A stretch of DNA of 29,222 nucleotides, taken from positions 1-29,222 of the forward strand of contig JAEZYE010000040.1 in NCBI GenBank assembly GCA_023419315.1, read 5' to 3'. The notes beneath the pieces were generated by a model that saw only the letters and a list, made by a program, of their open reading frames with translations, did no database searches and was not told where the DNA came from. Every line of letters begins with the position of its first letter. The first letter of the stretch is position 1. Of this stretch, positions 6,042 to 14,278 are shown in pieces. Both the position numbers and the translations under genes were made by a program. The stretch is from Pseudomonadota bacterium (GTDB lineage: Bacteria > Pseudomonadota > Gammaproteobacteria > Xanthomonadales > Xanthomonadaceae).

Positions 6042-6881
6042 ATGTTCGGAAAATCCCTTGTACTGACCGGTTTCCTGTTCGCTTCCGCCGTTCCGATGGC
6101 AGCCCAAGCGAACGAGCACTGCGCCCACTCCGCGCCGCGCAAGCTTGCACTGGATCTGGCGGGCGTGAAGGCGGTGGTGTTCGAAGTCGCCTCGCATGAT
6201 CTGAAGATCACGGCCGGTTCCGGCGCCGCAGCCAACCTGCAAGGCCGCGCGTGCGCTTCCGACCCGAAGCTGCTGGAGCAGCTGACGCTGACCCAGCAGA
6301 AGTCCGGCGACAAACTCGTCGTCAGCCTGGACCGCGCGCGCAGCAACGTCACCCTGTTCAACATGAACCGCTACGCCTATCTCGAGATCGTCGGCACCCT
6401 GCCCGACTCGATTCCCGTGCAGGTCAAGGTAGGTTCCGGCGACGCCGAGGTCACCGGCGCGGCACTGGTAAGCGTGGATGTCGGCTCCGGTGACGCGCAG
6501 ATCCGCCGCACGCGCGGCCTGGTGGCGGCGAAGGTCGGTTCCGGGGATCTCGATATCGAGGGCGCCGGTTCGCTCAACCTGATCGGCGTCAATTCCGGCG
6601 ATGCCGAGGCAAGCGATGTACGCGGCGAGGTCACGGTCGGCAGCATCGGTTCGGGCGATTTCGAACTGCGCGGCGCGAAGGGTCCGGTCCGCATCGGTTC
6701 GATCGGTTCGGGCGAAGCATCGCTGCACGACATCGAAGGCAACGTCGAAGTCGAATCGATCGGTTCCGGCCAGGTCGAGGCCCGTGGCGTCCGCGGCGAT
6801 CTCGCCGTCAAGTCCGTGGGCAGCGGTTCGGTCGAACATTCCAGCATCGGCGGCCAGCTGAGGCTGCCGTCAGGGCACTGA
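6042..6881 (+). CDS. Exported repeat protein with eight GSGD motifs (GIN/DUF2807-like beta-solenoid)
   Basis: A 279-residue protein with a signal peptide (MFGKSLVLTGFLFASAVPMAAQA, cleavage near residue 23). After a roughly 105-residue leading part, the chain carries eight copies of a 17-19 residue unit with the core [VI]GSGD or a close variant (VGSGDA, VNSGDA, IGSGDF, IGSGEA, IGSGQV, VGSGSV) from about 130 to 265. Such regular Gly-Ser-Gly-Asp turns alternating with short hydrophobic strands fit the putative autotransporter adhesin head domain (DUF2807/GIN), a right-handed beta-helix. Cys27 and Cys71 could form a disulfide. GGAGAG lies four bases before the chosen ATG; an in-frame ATG at 6030 is less well placed. 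No transmembrane anchor or C-terminal barrel is visible, so it is probably periplasmic or released. Confidence 0.82.
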   Translation: MFGKSLVLTGFLFASAVPMAAQANEHCAHSAPRKLALDLAGVKAVVFEVASHDLKITAGSGAAANLQGRACASDPKLLEQLTLTQQKSGDKLVVSLDRARSNVTLFNMNRYAYLEIVGTLPDSIPVQVKVGSGDAEVTGAALVSVDVGSGDAQIRRTRGLVAAKVGSGDLDIEGAGSLNLIGVNSGDAEASDVRGEVTVGSIGSGDFELRGAKGPVRIGSIGSGEASLHDIEGNVEVESIGSGQVEARGVRGDLAVKSVGSGSVEHSSIGGQLRLPSGH

Positions 6882-6890
6882 GGACATCCC

Positions 6891-7415
6891 ATGAAACTGC
6901 ATCCCTTCATTCTGCTCGCCGCGATCGCCATGCTGTCCGCGTGCAAGCCGTCCACCACGGTCGACACCGATTCCGGTCAGGTGTCGCATACCCTCGACGG
7001 TGAACTGACCATCGACTCGAAGGGACATCCCAAGGCGAAGGTGACCGCCGCCGGCGATCTGATCATCGACGGCAAGCCGGTGACGCTGACGGCCGAACAA
7101 CACAAGCTGGTGACGGCGTACTACGGCGAACTGGCCGGCATCACCCAGGCCGGCATTGCCATCGGCAAGCAAGGTACGCAGCTGGCCGGCAAGGCCGTCA
7201 GCGCGGCATTGCACGGTGTGCTGAGCGGCGAAACCGACGACATCGACACCAAGGTGGAAGCCGAAGCGAAGAAAATCGAGGAGGAAGCCAAGCGCATCTG
7301 CGTGCACCTTGGCGGACTGAAAACCGCGCAGGATGCGCTGGCGGCCCAGGTTCCCGCCTTCGTGCCCTACGCCAACGTCGATCAGAGCGACATCGACGAC
7401 TGCGGCAAGGAGTAA
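6891..7415 (+). CDS. Lipoprotein, DUF2884 (YggN)-like
   Basis: A 174-residue predicted lipoprotein: MKLHPFILLAAIAMLSAC gives a lipobox LSAC with lipidated Cys18. Lys follows at +2, compatible with outer-membrane sorting. The pattern ELTIDSKGHPKAKVTAAGDLIIDG followed by LTAEQHKLVTAYYGEL and an Ala/Gly-rich segment resembles DUF2884/YggN proteins, whose function is unknown; I make this link from memory. A Glu/Lys-rich helix (IDTKVEAEAKKIEEEAKRI) precedes two Cys near the end that may pair. The gene starts nine bases after the repeat-protein stop with GGAC upstream, so the two are cotranscribed. Confidence 0.75.
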   Translation: MKLHPFILLAAIAMLSACKPSTTVDTDSGQVSHTLDGELTIDSKGHPKAKVTAAGDLIIDGKPVTLTAEQHKLVTAYYGELAGITQAGIAIGKQGTQLAGKAVSAALHGVLSGETDDIDTKVEAEAKKIEEEAKRICVHLGGLKTAQDALAAQVPAFVPYANVDQSDIDDCGKE

Positions 7416-7424
7416 TTGCACCGG

Positions 7425-7448
7425 GCCGGCGGAGCCCGCTTCGCCGGC
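7425..7448 (+). terminator. Hairpin after the DUF2884-like gene
   Basis: GCCGGCG at 7425-7431 pairs with CGCCGGC at 7442-7448, starting nine bases after the stop codon. Only TT follows, so this is a weak intrinsic terminator or an RNA 3' end-protecting structure. Further downstream CACATCGC (7463-7470) and GCGATGTG (7498-7505) can also pair. Confidence 0.4.
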
Positions 7449-7529
7449 TTGGCTGCATGCGTCACATCGCTTTCCTCCAAGCGTCCTGTATTCCGACGCG
7501 ATGTGCGTCGCCGCACAAGTCCGGGGTAA

Positions 7530-8369
7530 ATGATGAAAGCGTGGTGGCTGATTCTGTCGATGTTGTCCGGCCCGGCGTTCGCCGGTGAGCCAATCCGTTT
7601 CCACTACACCAATCCCGCGACGCTGGCCGCCAGCGATGCGGGTGCGGCCGCGGCCGCCTGGTTCGAGCAGTGCGCGCAGGGCGGCCAGTTCGCCGACATC
7701 GCGCGTCACTACGGCCCGGATCCACGGCTGTCGCAGGCGCAGCGCGAATCGGCGGAACGGAGCTTCGATCGCGAGGCCTTCGAACGCACGGCGCAGACCG
7801 CGTTCGATCGCGTGGTCGAAATCCTGCCGCAAGGCCCGCTGACGCTCTGCGTCGACTTCACTTCACCCGATGACAGCTTTGCGCGTGACCGGATGCAGGG
7901 CGTGATGGCCGTGACTGCCGGCTCCGGCCGCATCATCGTGAAGCTGCATCCGGATGCGCCCTGGCAGCGACTGCTTCCCTATGTGCTCGCGCACGAACTG
8001 CATCACAGCTATTGGGCGTTGAAGCATTTCGATGCGGATCGGCCGTTCACGCTGGCCGACTATCTGGTCTTCGAAGGTCGCGCAGACAACTTCGCCATGC
8101 ACGTGTTCGGGGAACATCCGGCGCCGTGGATCAACGCGCTGGATGACACGCAGTACACGCGCACGCTGGCCAGCTTCCGCCCGCTGCTCGGCGATGCTTC
8201 TCCGCAGGTGCTGATGGGCGCGATGTTTGGCAATCCGCAGGCCGGCATTCCGCTGTGGGCCGGGTACAGCGTCGGTTACCGCCTGGTGGCGGCGCGCATC
8301 GAAGGCGCGACACCGGACTGGCCCGCCATCACTGCGATGCCTGCGGCAGAGTTCATTCCTGCGCCTTGA
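7530..8369 (+). CDS. Secreted zinc-dependent protease (DUF2268-like, HExxH)
   Basis: A 279-residue exported protein with the signal peptide MMKAWWLILSMLSGPAFA. The catalytic zinc motif HELHH is at 155-159 (His155, Glu156, His159), and Glu182 in LVFEGRAD is a likely third ligand. This spacing and the context 'VLAHELHHSYW...FEGRADNFA' match the putative Zn-dependent proteases grouped as DUF2268. Substrate unknown. Cys48 and Cys107 could form a disulfide in the periplasm. Two ATG codons in a row (7530, 7533) leave the exact start open by one residue. It lies 114 bases after the lipoprotein gene and converges with fumC. Confidence 0.8.
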   Translation: MMKAWWLILSMLSGPAFAGEPIRFHYTNPATLAASDAGAAAAAWFEQCAQGGQFADIARHYGPDPRLSQAQRESAERSFDREAFERTAQTAFDRVVEILPQGPLTLCVDFTSPDDSFARDRMQGVMAVTAGSGRIIVKLHPDAPWQRLLPYVLAHELHHSYWALKHFDADRPFTLADYLVFEGRADNFAMHVFGEHPAPWINALDDTQYTRTLASFRPLLGDASPQVLMGAMFGNPQAGIPLWAGYSVGYRLVAARIEGATPDWPAITAMPAAEFIPAP

Positions 8370-8383
8370 ACCGGTGCCCGGAT

Positions 8384-8443
8384 GCCGCGCGCGACGCGGC
8401 GTTGAAAGCACGTCTCGCCCGGCTTCGCCACCAGGAACCGGGC
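8384..8443. terminator. Convergent-gene hairpins between the protease gene and fumC
   Basis: GCCGCG (8384-8389) pairs with CGCGGC (8395-8400), and GCCCGG (8417-8422) pairs with CCGGGC (8438-8443). They lie between convergent genes, but neither has a T-tract on either strand, so termination may be Rho-dependent. Confidence 0.3.
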
Positions 8444-8447
8444 GCAA

Positions 8448-9863
<1,416 letters not shown>

Positions 9864-9990
9864 CGCGATCTCCGGAATTCTTTGACGAGGGAAAGCTGGC
9901 AGGCGGCCCGGCTGGCGCGATCACGATACTCCTGACCGCAATCGGCCCGCGTAGAATAGCCCGCTCCCCTCGACGTCCCTGCCTGTTCCC
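9864..9990. promoter_or_regulatory. Divergent promoter region of fumC and purB
   Basis: 127 bases separate the two start codons. TAGAAT at 9952-9957 is a good -10 candidate for purB, with start near 9964 and a leader of about 27 bases. A convincing -35 at the right distance is not seen. I could not pick out a clear promoter for fumC. Confidence 0.4.
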
Positions 9991-11358
9991 ATGTCGGAAT
10001 CCGCCCTGCTCGCCCTGTCCCCGCTCGATGGCCGCTACGCCGGCAAGGTCGATGCCCTGCGTCCCATTTTTTCCGAATACGGCCTGATCCGGGCGCGCAT
10101 CAAGGTCGAGATCGAGTGGCTGCTGGCGCTGGCCGCCGAGCCCGGCATCGGTGAACTGGCGGCGTTTTCCGACGACGCCGTGCAGCGCCTGCGCGCACTG
10201 GCCGACGGTTTTTCGGTGCACTACGCCGCGCGCGTGAAGGAAATCGAGCGCACCACCAACCATGACGTCAAGGCGGTCGAATACTTCATCAAGGAACGCC
10301 TGAAAGACGACGCTGCGCTCGCGCCCGCGCTGGAGTTCGTGCACTTCGCCTGCACCAGCGAAGACATCAACAACCTCAGCTACGGCCTGATGCTGGAACA
10401 GGCGCGCCGCGAAGTGCTGTTGCCGACGCTGGACCGCGTCGCCGCCGAACTCCGCCAGCTGGCGCAGGCGCACGCCGCGCAGCCGATGCTGTCGCGCACG
10501 CACGGCCAGACCGCCTCGCCGACCACGCTGGGCAAGGAAGTCGCCAATGTCGTCGCGCGGCTGGAACGCCAGCGCCGTCAGATCGCGGCAGTGGAAATCA
10601 CCGGCAAGATCAACGGCGCGGTCGGCAACTACAACGCGCATATGGCGAGCTATCCGGAGGTCGACTGGCCGGTGTTCGCGCGCCGCTTCGTCGAAGGCCT
10701 CGGCCTGGTCTTCAACCCCTACACCACGCAGATCGAGCCGCATGACAACGTGGCCGAAATCGGCGACGCCGCGCGCCGCGCCAACACGATCCTGATCGAT
10801 CTGGCGCGCGACGTCTGGGGCTACATCTCACTGGGCTACTTCAAGCAGCGGTTGAAGGAAGGCGAAGTTGGCTCTTCGACCATGCCGCACAAGGTCAACC
10901 CGATCGACTTCGAAAACGCCGAAGGCAATTTCGGTCTGGCCAACGCGCTGTTCGAGCACTTCAGCGCCAAGCTTCCGATCAGCCGCTGGCAGCGCGATCT
11001 GACCGATTCCACGGTGCTGCGCGCGCTCGGCACGGCGTTCGGCCATACCCAGGTCGCGCTGGATTCACTGCTCAAGGGCCTGGGCAAGCTGGAAGTGAAT
11101 CCGCAGCGACTGGATGCGGATCTGGACGCCGCCTGGGAAGTGCTGGCCGAAGCCGTGCAGACGGTGATGCGCCGCCACGGCCTGCCCAATCCCTACGAAC
11201 AGCTCAAGGCGTTGACGCGCGGCCAGGGCATCACGGAAACCTCGATGCGCGAATTCATCGCTTCGCTGGAACTGCCCGCCGCCGAAAGACAGCGCCTGCT
11301 CGACATGACGCCGGGCAGCTACGTCGGCCTGGCCGAAGGGCTCGCGCGAAAGATCTGA
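9991..11358 (+). CDS. purB: Adenylosuccinate lyase
   Basis: A 455-residue cytoplasmic enzyme acting twice in purine synthesis: it cleaves SAICAR to AICAR, and adenylosuccinate to AMP, releasing fumarate both times. Visible family elements are TTNHDVKAVEYF (88-99), FACTSEDINN (119-128), SRTHGQTASPTTLGKE with catalytic His171 (168-183), and the signature loop SSTMPHKVNP (295-304) containing the catalytic Ser. Length and the start MSESALLALSPLDGRYAGK match the E. coli-type PurB. No strong ribosome site precedes the ATG. It diverges from fumC, another member of the same fumarase/aspartase superfamily. Confidence 0.97.
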   Translation: MSESALLALSPLDGRYAGKVDALRPIFSEYGLIRARIKVEIEWLLALAAEPGIGELAAFSDDAVQRLRALADGFSVHYAARVKEIERTTNHDVKAVEYFIKERLKDDAALAPALEFVHFACTSEDINNLSYGLMLEQARREVLLPTLDRVAAELRQLAQAHAAQPMLSRTHGQTASPTTLGKEVANVVARLERQRRQIAAVEITGKINGAVGNYNAHMASYPEVDWPVFARRFVEGLGLVFNPYTTQIEPHDNVAEIGDAARRANTILIDLARDVWGYISLGYFKQRLKEGEVGSSTMPHKVNPIDFENAEGNFGLANALFEHFSAKLPISRWQRDLTDSTVLRALGTAFGHTQVALDSLLKGLGKLEVNPQRLDADLDAAWEVLAEAVQTVMRRHGLPNPYEQLKALTRGQGITETSMREFIASLELPAAERQRLLDMTPGSYVGLAEGLARKI

Positions 11359-11402
11359 CCCTCACGGGCCGTTGGCATGCGTTGCCGCCAACTGTCCTGT
11401 AC

Positions 11403-11445
11403 TTGCGCTGGATCAAGGCTGCACGGGCGCGGGCGCACCTACACT
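11403..11445 (+). promoter_or_regulatory. FNR/ANR-like box and -10 element upstream of the VOC-roxA operon
   Basis: TTGCGCTGGATCAA at 11403-11416 fits the FNR-type pattern TTGAT-N4-ATCAA with a perfect right half and three of five bases in the left half. TACACT at 11440-11445 would place the start near 11452 and the box centre near -42, the position typical of class II FNR-activated promoters. No -35 element is apparent, as expected for such promoters. Regulator identity is inference. Confidence 0.55.
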
Positions 11446-11517
11446 GGGACGGGGAATCCTGTCCCGCCGGAATATCCGGCCCGCTTCGCCTTTGCACATC
11501 ACGACGCCGCCACCGCC

Positions 11518-11916
11518 ATGCACCTGCTCCTCAACCTGGATGTGCCTGACCTGGATGCGGCCGAAGCGTTCTACACCCGCGCGTTCGGCTTGACGGCATC
11601 GCGCCGGCTGGGCCCGCAGGTAAGCGAGATGGGCGGCGCCACGGTTCCTTTCTACCTGCTGCGCAAGGAGGCCGGCACGCAGGGCGCCGCCGGTTCCCTG
11701 CGCGATTATTCACGCCACTGGTCGCCCTTGCATGTGGACGTCGTGGTCGAGGATCTGGATGCCGCACTGGTCCAGGCCCTCGATGCCGGCGCACGACAGG
11801 AAGGCGGCATCCGCGACGCCGAATGGGGCCGCATCGTCACCGTGTCCGATCCGTTCGGCCACGGCTGGTGCCTGCTGCAGTTTCTCGGCCGCGGCTACAA
11901 CGAGATCACTTCATGA
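11518..11916 (+). CDS. VOC (glyoxalase/bleomycin-resistance/dioxygenase) family protein
   Basis: A 132-residue protein with the VOC fold: two beta-alpha-beta-beta-beta units beginning at HLLLNLDVPDLDAAEAFYTRAFGL (2-25) and LHVDVVVEDLDAALVQALDAGA (71-92), ending with VSDPFGHGWCLLQFLGRG. Possible metal ligands are His72 and, near the end, Gln121; the others are unclear, so enzymatic activity cannot be predicted. The start was chosen because this is where VOC proteins normally begin; the upstream in-frame sequence is promoter. There is no Shine-Dalgarno sequence. Its stop overlaps the roxA ATG (ATGA), implying translational coupling and a possible link to ribosome hydroxylation. Confidence 0.83.
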   Translation: MHLLLNLDVPDLDAAEAFYTRAFGLTASRRLGPQVSEMGGATVPFYLLRKEAGTQGAAGSLRDYSRHWSPLHVDVVVEDLDAALVQALDAGARQEGGIRDAEWGRIVTVSDPFGHGWCLLQFLGRGYNEITS

Positions 11917-13172
11917 GCCTGCGTCCCAAGAAAAAAGCCACTTCCGCCAGCACCGCCGCCAACCGCACGCGCGAACTGCCCATCGAAATCGACGCGCGCG
12001 GCAAGCTGCCGCTGGGCATGAGCCCGGCCGAGTTCATGCGCGACTACTGGCACAAGCGGCCGCTGTTGATCCGCAATGCCTTTCCCGGGTTCGTGTCACC
12101 GATCCAGCCGGAAGATCTCGCCGGACTGGCCTGCGAGGAAACCGCACTCTCGCGCATCGTCATGCACGATCGCGAAAGCGATGGCTGGGCGCTGCGCAGC
12201 GGCCCGTTTCAGGAAGAAGATTTCCCCGGCATGCCGGACCACGACTGGACGCTGCTGGTGCAGGACGTGGACAAGTGGGATCCGGACGTGCGCGCCCTCC
12301 TCGCGCATTTCGGATTCCTGCCGCGCTGGCGCGTGGACGACATCATGATCAGCTTCGCGGCCACCGGCGGTTCGGTCGGCGCGCACGTGGATCACTACGA
12401 CGTGTTCCTGCTGCAGGCGATGGGCCAGCGCCGCTGGCTGATCGACGCGGGCGAAAACCCGCCGAGCGATTTCCGCGAGGACGTCGAGCTCAAGCTGCTG
12501 AAGCAGTTCACGCCGACGCATGACTGGGTGCTGGACCCGGGCGACATGCTGTACCTGCCGCCGAAGGTGCCGCACCACGGCATCGCGGAGAACCCGTGCC
12601 TCACCATTTCCGTGGGCATGCGCGCGCCTTCATCGGCCGAACTCATCAGCGATTACCTCGACACGCTGGTCACCGATGCCGACGAGGCCATCCGCTACCA
12701 CGATGAAGACCTGACGCCGCCGAAGGACCCGTACGAAATCGACACCGCCGCGATGGGCCGGGTGATCGATGCGCTCAATGCGCTGCGCATGAACGACCCG
12801 GATCGCCTCGGTGACTGGTTCGGCCGCTTTATCACCACCTATCGCGCGTCCGGCGAGATCATGCCGTCGCCGGAGCAGCGCTCGCGCATCGAAGTCGAAT
12901 GGGACCTGCAACAGGGCGCGCAGCTCCATCGGCACCCGTTCTCCCGCTTCGCGTGGCGCCGCGCGGCCAAGGGCGCGACCCTGTTCTGCAGTGGCATCGA
13001 CTACGCCATGCCCATCACGGACGCCCGCCTTCTCGCCGCCGCCGAAGTGCTTGACGGAGCGACGTACGCCGGACTGTCGCCCGCGGCGCGCGACGCGGTG
13101 TTCGGACTCATGTCGCAGGGCCACTATCAGCTGGGCCTGGAAGACGACGACGAGGACGGAGACGGTCAATGA
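11913..13172 (+). CDS. roxA: Ribosomal protein uL16 arginine 3-hydroxylase (RoxA/YcfD), JmjC-cupin oxygenase
   Basis: A 419-residue Fe(II)/2-oxoglutarate- and O2-dependent oxygenase. The E. coli relative (YcfD/RoxA) hydroxylates an arginine of ribosomal protein uL16. The JmjC/cupin core includes FMRDYWHKRPLLIRNAFPGF (41-60), the metal-binding HVD with His158 and Asp160 in GGSVGAHVDHYDVFLLQ, and the distal His221/His222 in LPPKVPHHGIAENP. LLQAMGQRRWLID follows, as expected for the 2-oxoglutarate site. A C-terminal winged-helix-type region of about 160 residues matches the family architecture. The extra N-terminal tail (SLRPKKKATSASTAANRTR) is basic. The start overlaps the VOC stop and the stop overlaps the GNAT start, so all three are coupled. 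Confidence 0.93.
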   Translation: MSLRPKKKATSASTAANRTRELPIEIDARGKLPLGMSPAEFMRDYWHKRPLLIRNAFPGFVSPIQPEDLAGLACEETALSRIVMHDRESDGWALRSGPFQEEDFPGMPDHDWTLLVQDVDKWDPDVRALLAHFGFLPRWRVDDIMISFAATGGSVGAHVDHYDVFLLQAMGQRRWLIDAGENPPSDFREDVELKLLKQFTPTHDWVLDPGDMLYLPPKVPHHGIAENPCLTISVGMRAPSSAELISDYLDTLVTDADEAIRYHDEDLTPPKDPYEIDTAAMGRVIDALNALRMNDPDRLGDWFGRFITTYRASGEIMPSPEQRSRIEVEWDLQQGAQLHRHPFSRFAWRRAAKGATLFCSGIDYAMPITDARLLAAAEVLDGATYAGLSPAARDAVFGLMSQGHYQLGLEDDDEDGDGQ

Positions 13173-14077
13173 ATGGCAGCGGCTTCCAGGTCGAGTCGAT
13201 TGACTACGCCCGCGGTCTGGAAGATCTGCGGCATGTCCGCGAAACCGTGTTCGTGCAGGAACAGCGCGTGCCCGTCGAAGAGGAGTGGGACGAACTGGAC
13301 CCGCTCTGCGTGCATGTCATCGCGCGCGACGAAAGCGGCCGGCCCATCGGGACCGGCCGGCTGACGCCGCAGCGGCGCGTCGGGCGCATGGCGGTTCTGC
13401 GCGAATGGCGCGGCCGTGGCGTCGGCGATGCGATGCTCGTGCAATTGATCGAGCAGGCGCGCTCCCGGCACTGGCCCGAGCTCAGCCTCAATGCGCAGGT
13501 CAGCGCCGAACCGTTCTACGCGCGGCATGGTTTCGTGCCCTTCGGCGAGCGTTTCCATGAAGCCGGCATCGAACACCAGGCCATGCACCGCCGGCTGGAC
13601 GGAGCGACCGCCATCGAACACGCCCCCGCAGCGCGGGCCGTGACGGTGGCGCTGGCCCACCGGGCCCGTCGCGGACTGGTCATTTACAGCCGCGAACTGG
13701 ATCCAGGGCTTTTCGATGCCCCGGACGTGCTGGAAGCGCTGAAGCGGGCCGCGACGCGCCAGGCGCCGTTCGAAATCCGCATCCTCCTGCAGGACGCCGG
13801 CACGCCGCAGCGTCTGCTGGCGCCACTGCTTCCCTTGGCCCAGCGCCTGCCCAGTGTGTTCCTGTTCCGCGAAGTGCGTGATCCGGTCGATCGCAACTAT
13901 CCCTCGGCGTTCGTCGCCAACGATTCCGGTGGCTTCTATTTCCGTCCGCTGGGCCATCGTTTCGACGGCGAAGCCGATCTCGACGGCAGCGGCCGTTCGC
14001 GCCAGTTGCGTGACGAATTCACTCGAATCTGGGAGCGTTCGCGTCCCTGCACGGAGTTCCGCGCACTGGGCATCTGA
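13169..14077 (+). CDS. GNAT acetyltransferase fused to a DUF7931-type C-terminal domain
   Basis: A 302-residue protein in two parts. Residues 1-145 are a GNAT N-acetyltransferase of the ElaA/YjcF kind: RHVRETVFVQEQRVPVEEEWDELD, then the acetyl-CoA loop RGRGVG (81-86) and FYARHGFVPFGERFHEAGIEH. Residues about 155-302 (LAHRARRGLVIYSRELDPGLFD ... FRALGI) resemble a domain catalogued as DUF7931, function unknown; this is from memory. In its second domain, RGLVIYSRELDP...FE and PRQ-type segments recall a phospholipase-D-like fold without an obvious HKD. The ATG overlaps the roxA stop (ATGA). The substrate is unknown; coupling with roxA makes a translation-related target possible. Confidence 0.85.
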   Translation: MNGSGFQVESIDYARGLEDLRHVRETVFVQEQRVPVEEEWDELDPLCVHVIARDESGRPIGTGRLTPQRRVGRMAVLREWRGRGVGDAMLVQLIEQARSRHWPELSLNAQVSAEPFYARHGFVPFGERFHEAGIEHQAMHRRLDGATAIEHAPAARAVTVALAHRARRGLVIYSRELDPGLFDAPDVLEALKRAATRQAPFEIRILLQDAGTPQRLLAPLLPLAQRLPSVFLFREVRDPVDRNYPSAFVANDSGGFYFRPLGHRFDGEADLDGSGRSRQLRDEFTRIWERSRPCTEFRALGI

Positions 14078-14078
14078 A

Positions 14079-14126
14079 GATGCGGATGACGACGTGACTT
14101 GGTCATCATCGTGTCATCGACGCATC
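14079..14126. repeat. Imperfect inverted repeat between the GNAT gene and sucA
   Basis: GATGCGGATGAC in the left arm (14079-14098) is matched by GTCATCGACGCATC in the right arm (up to 14126), with inner GTGAC/GTCAT segments also able to pair around a short loop. No T-tract follows. It lies immediately after a stop codon and about 50 bases before the sucA -10 element, so it could be a terminator-like 3' structure or a regulator site. Confidence 0.45.
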
Positions 14127-14173
14127 CGTGCACCTTTAGTCCAAGCCTTTATGCCCCGCCGCCGCCTTGCGGG

Positions 14174-14179
14174 TATAAT
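14174..14179 (+). promoter_or_regulatory. -10 element of the sucA-sucB-lpdA promoter
   Basis: A perfect TATAAT stands at 14174-14179 in otherwise GC-rich DNA. The predicted start is near 14186. No good -35 hexamer is present at 16-18 bases, suggesting dependence on an activator or on upstream contacts. Confidence 0.6.
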
Positions 14180-14191
14180 TTTGCGGCTCTC

Positions 14192-14234
14192 TCCCGCTCT
14201 GGCGGGAACATCGCCTACGCCCCGTCCCGACGGG
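14192..14234 (+). other. Two hairpins in the sucA leader
   Basis: TCCCGC (14192-14197) pairs with GCGGGA (14202-14207), and CCCGT (14221-14225) pairs with ACGGG (14230-14234), each with a four-base loop. They fall in the predicted leader of about 93 bases between the promoter and the GTG start, which lacks a ribosome site. They may influence translation. I do not recognise a known riboswitch class. Confidence 0.4.
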
Positions 14235-14278
14235 CTCCGTACATCAACGACCCAAACCACAAGCACGCCATCGCCATC

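Noticed and set aside
7463..7509. Inverted repeats CACATCGC / GCGATGTG and GACGC / GCGTC before the protease gene
   Set aside because: Eight- and five-base arms in GC-rich DNA are common by chance and no regulator is suggested by context.
11377..11517. In-frame N-terminal extension of the VOC protein
   Set aside because: The extension covers the FNR-like box and -10 element, and VOC proteins start at the first beta strand, which is at 11518.
14099..14278. In-frame N-terminal extension of sucA
   Set aside because: The 60 extra residues are translated from the promoter and leader, are Pro/Ser/Arg-rich and do not belong to the E1 family; GTG 14279 gives the normal length.
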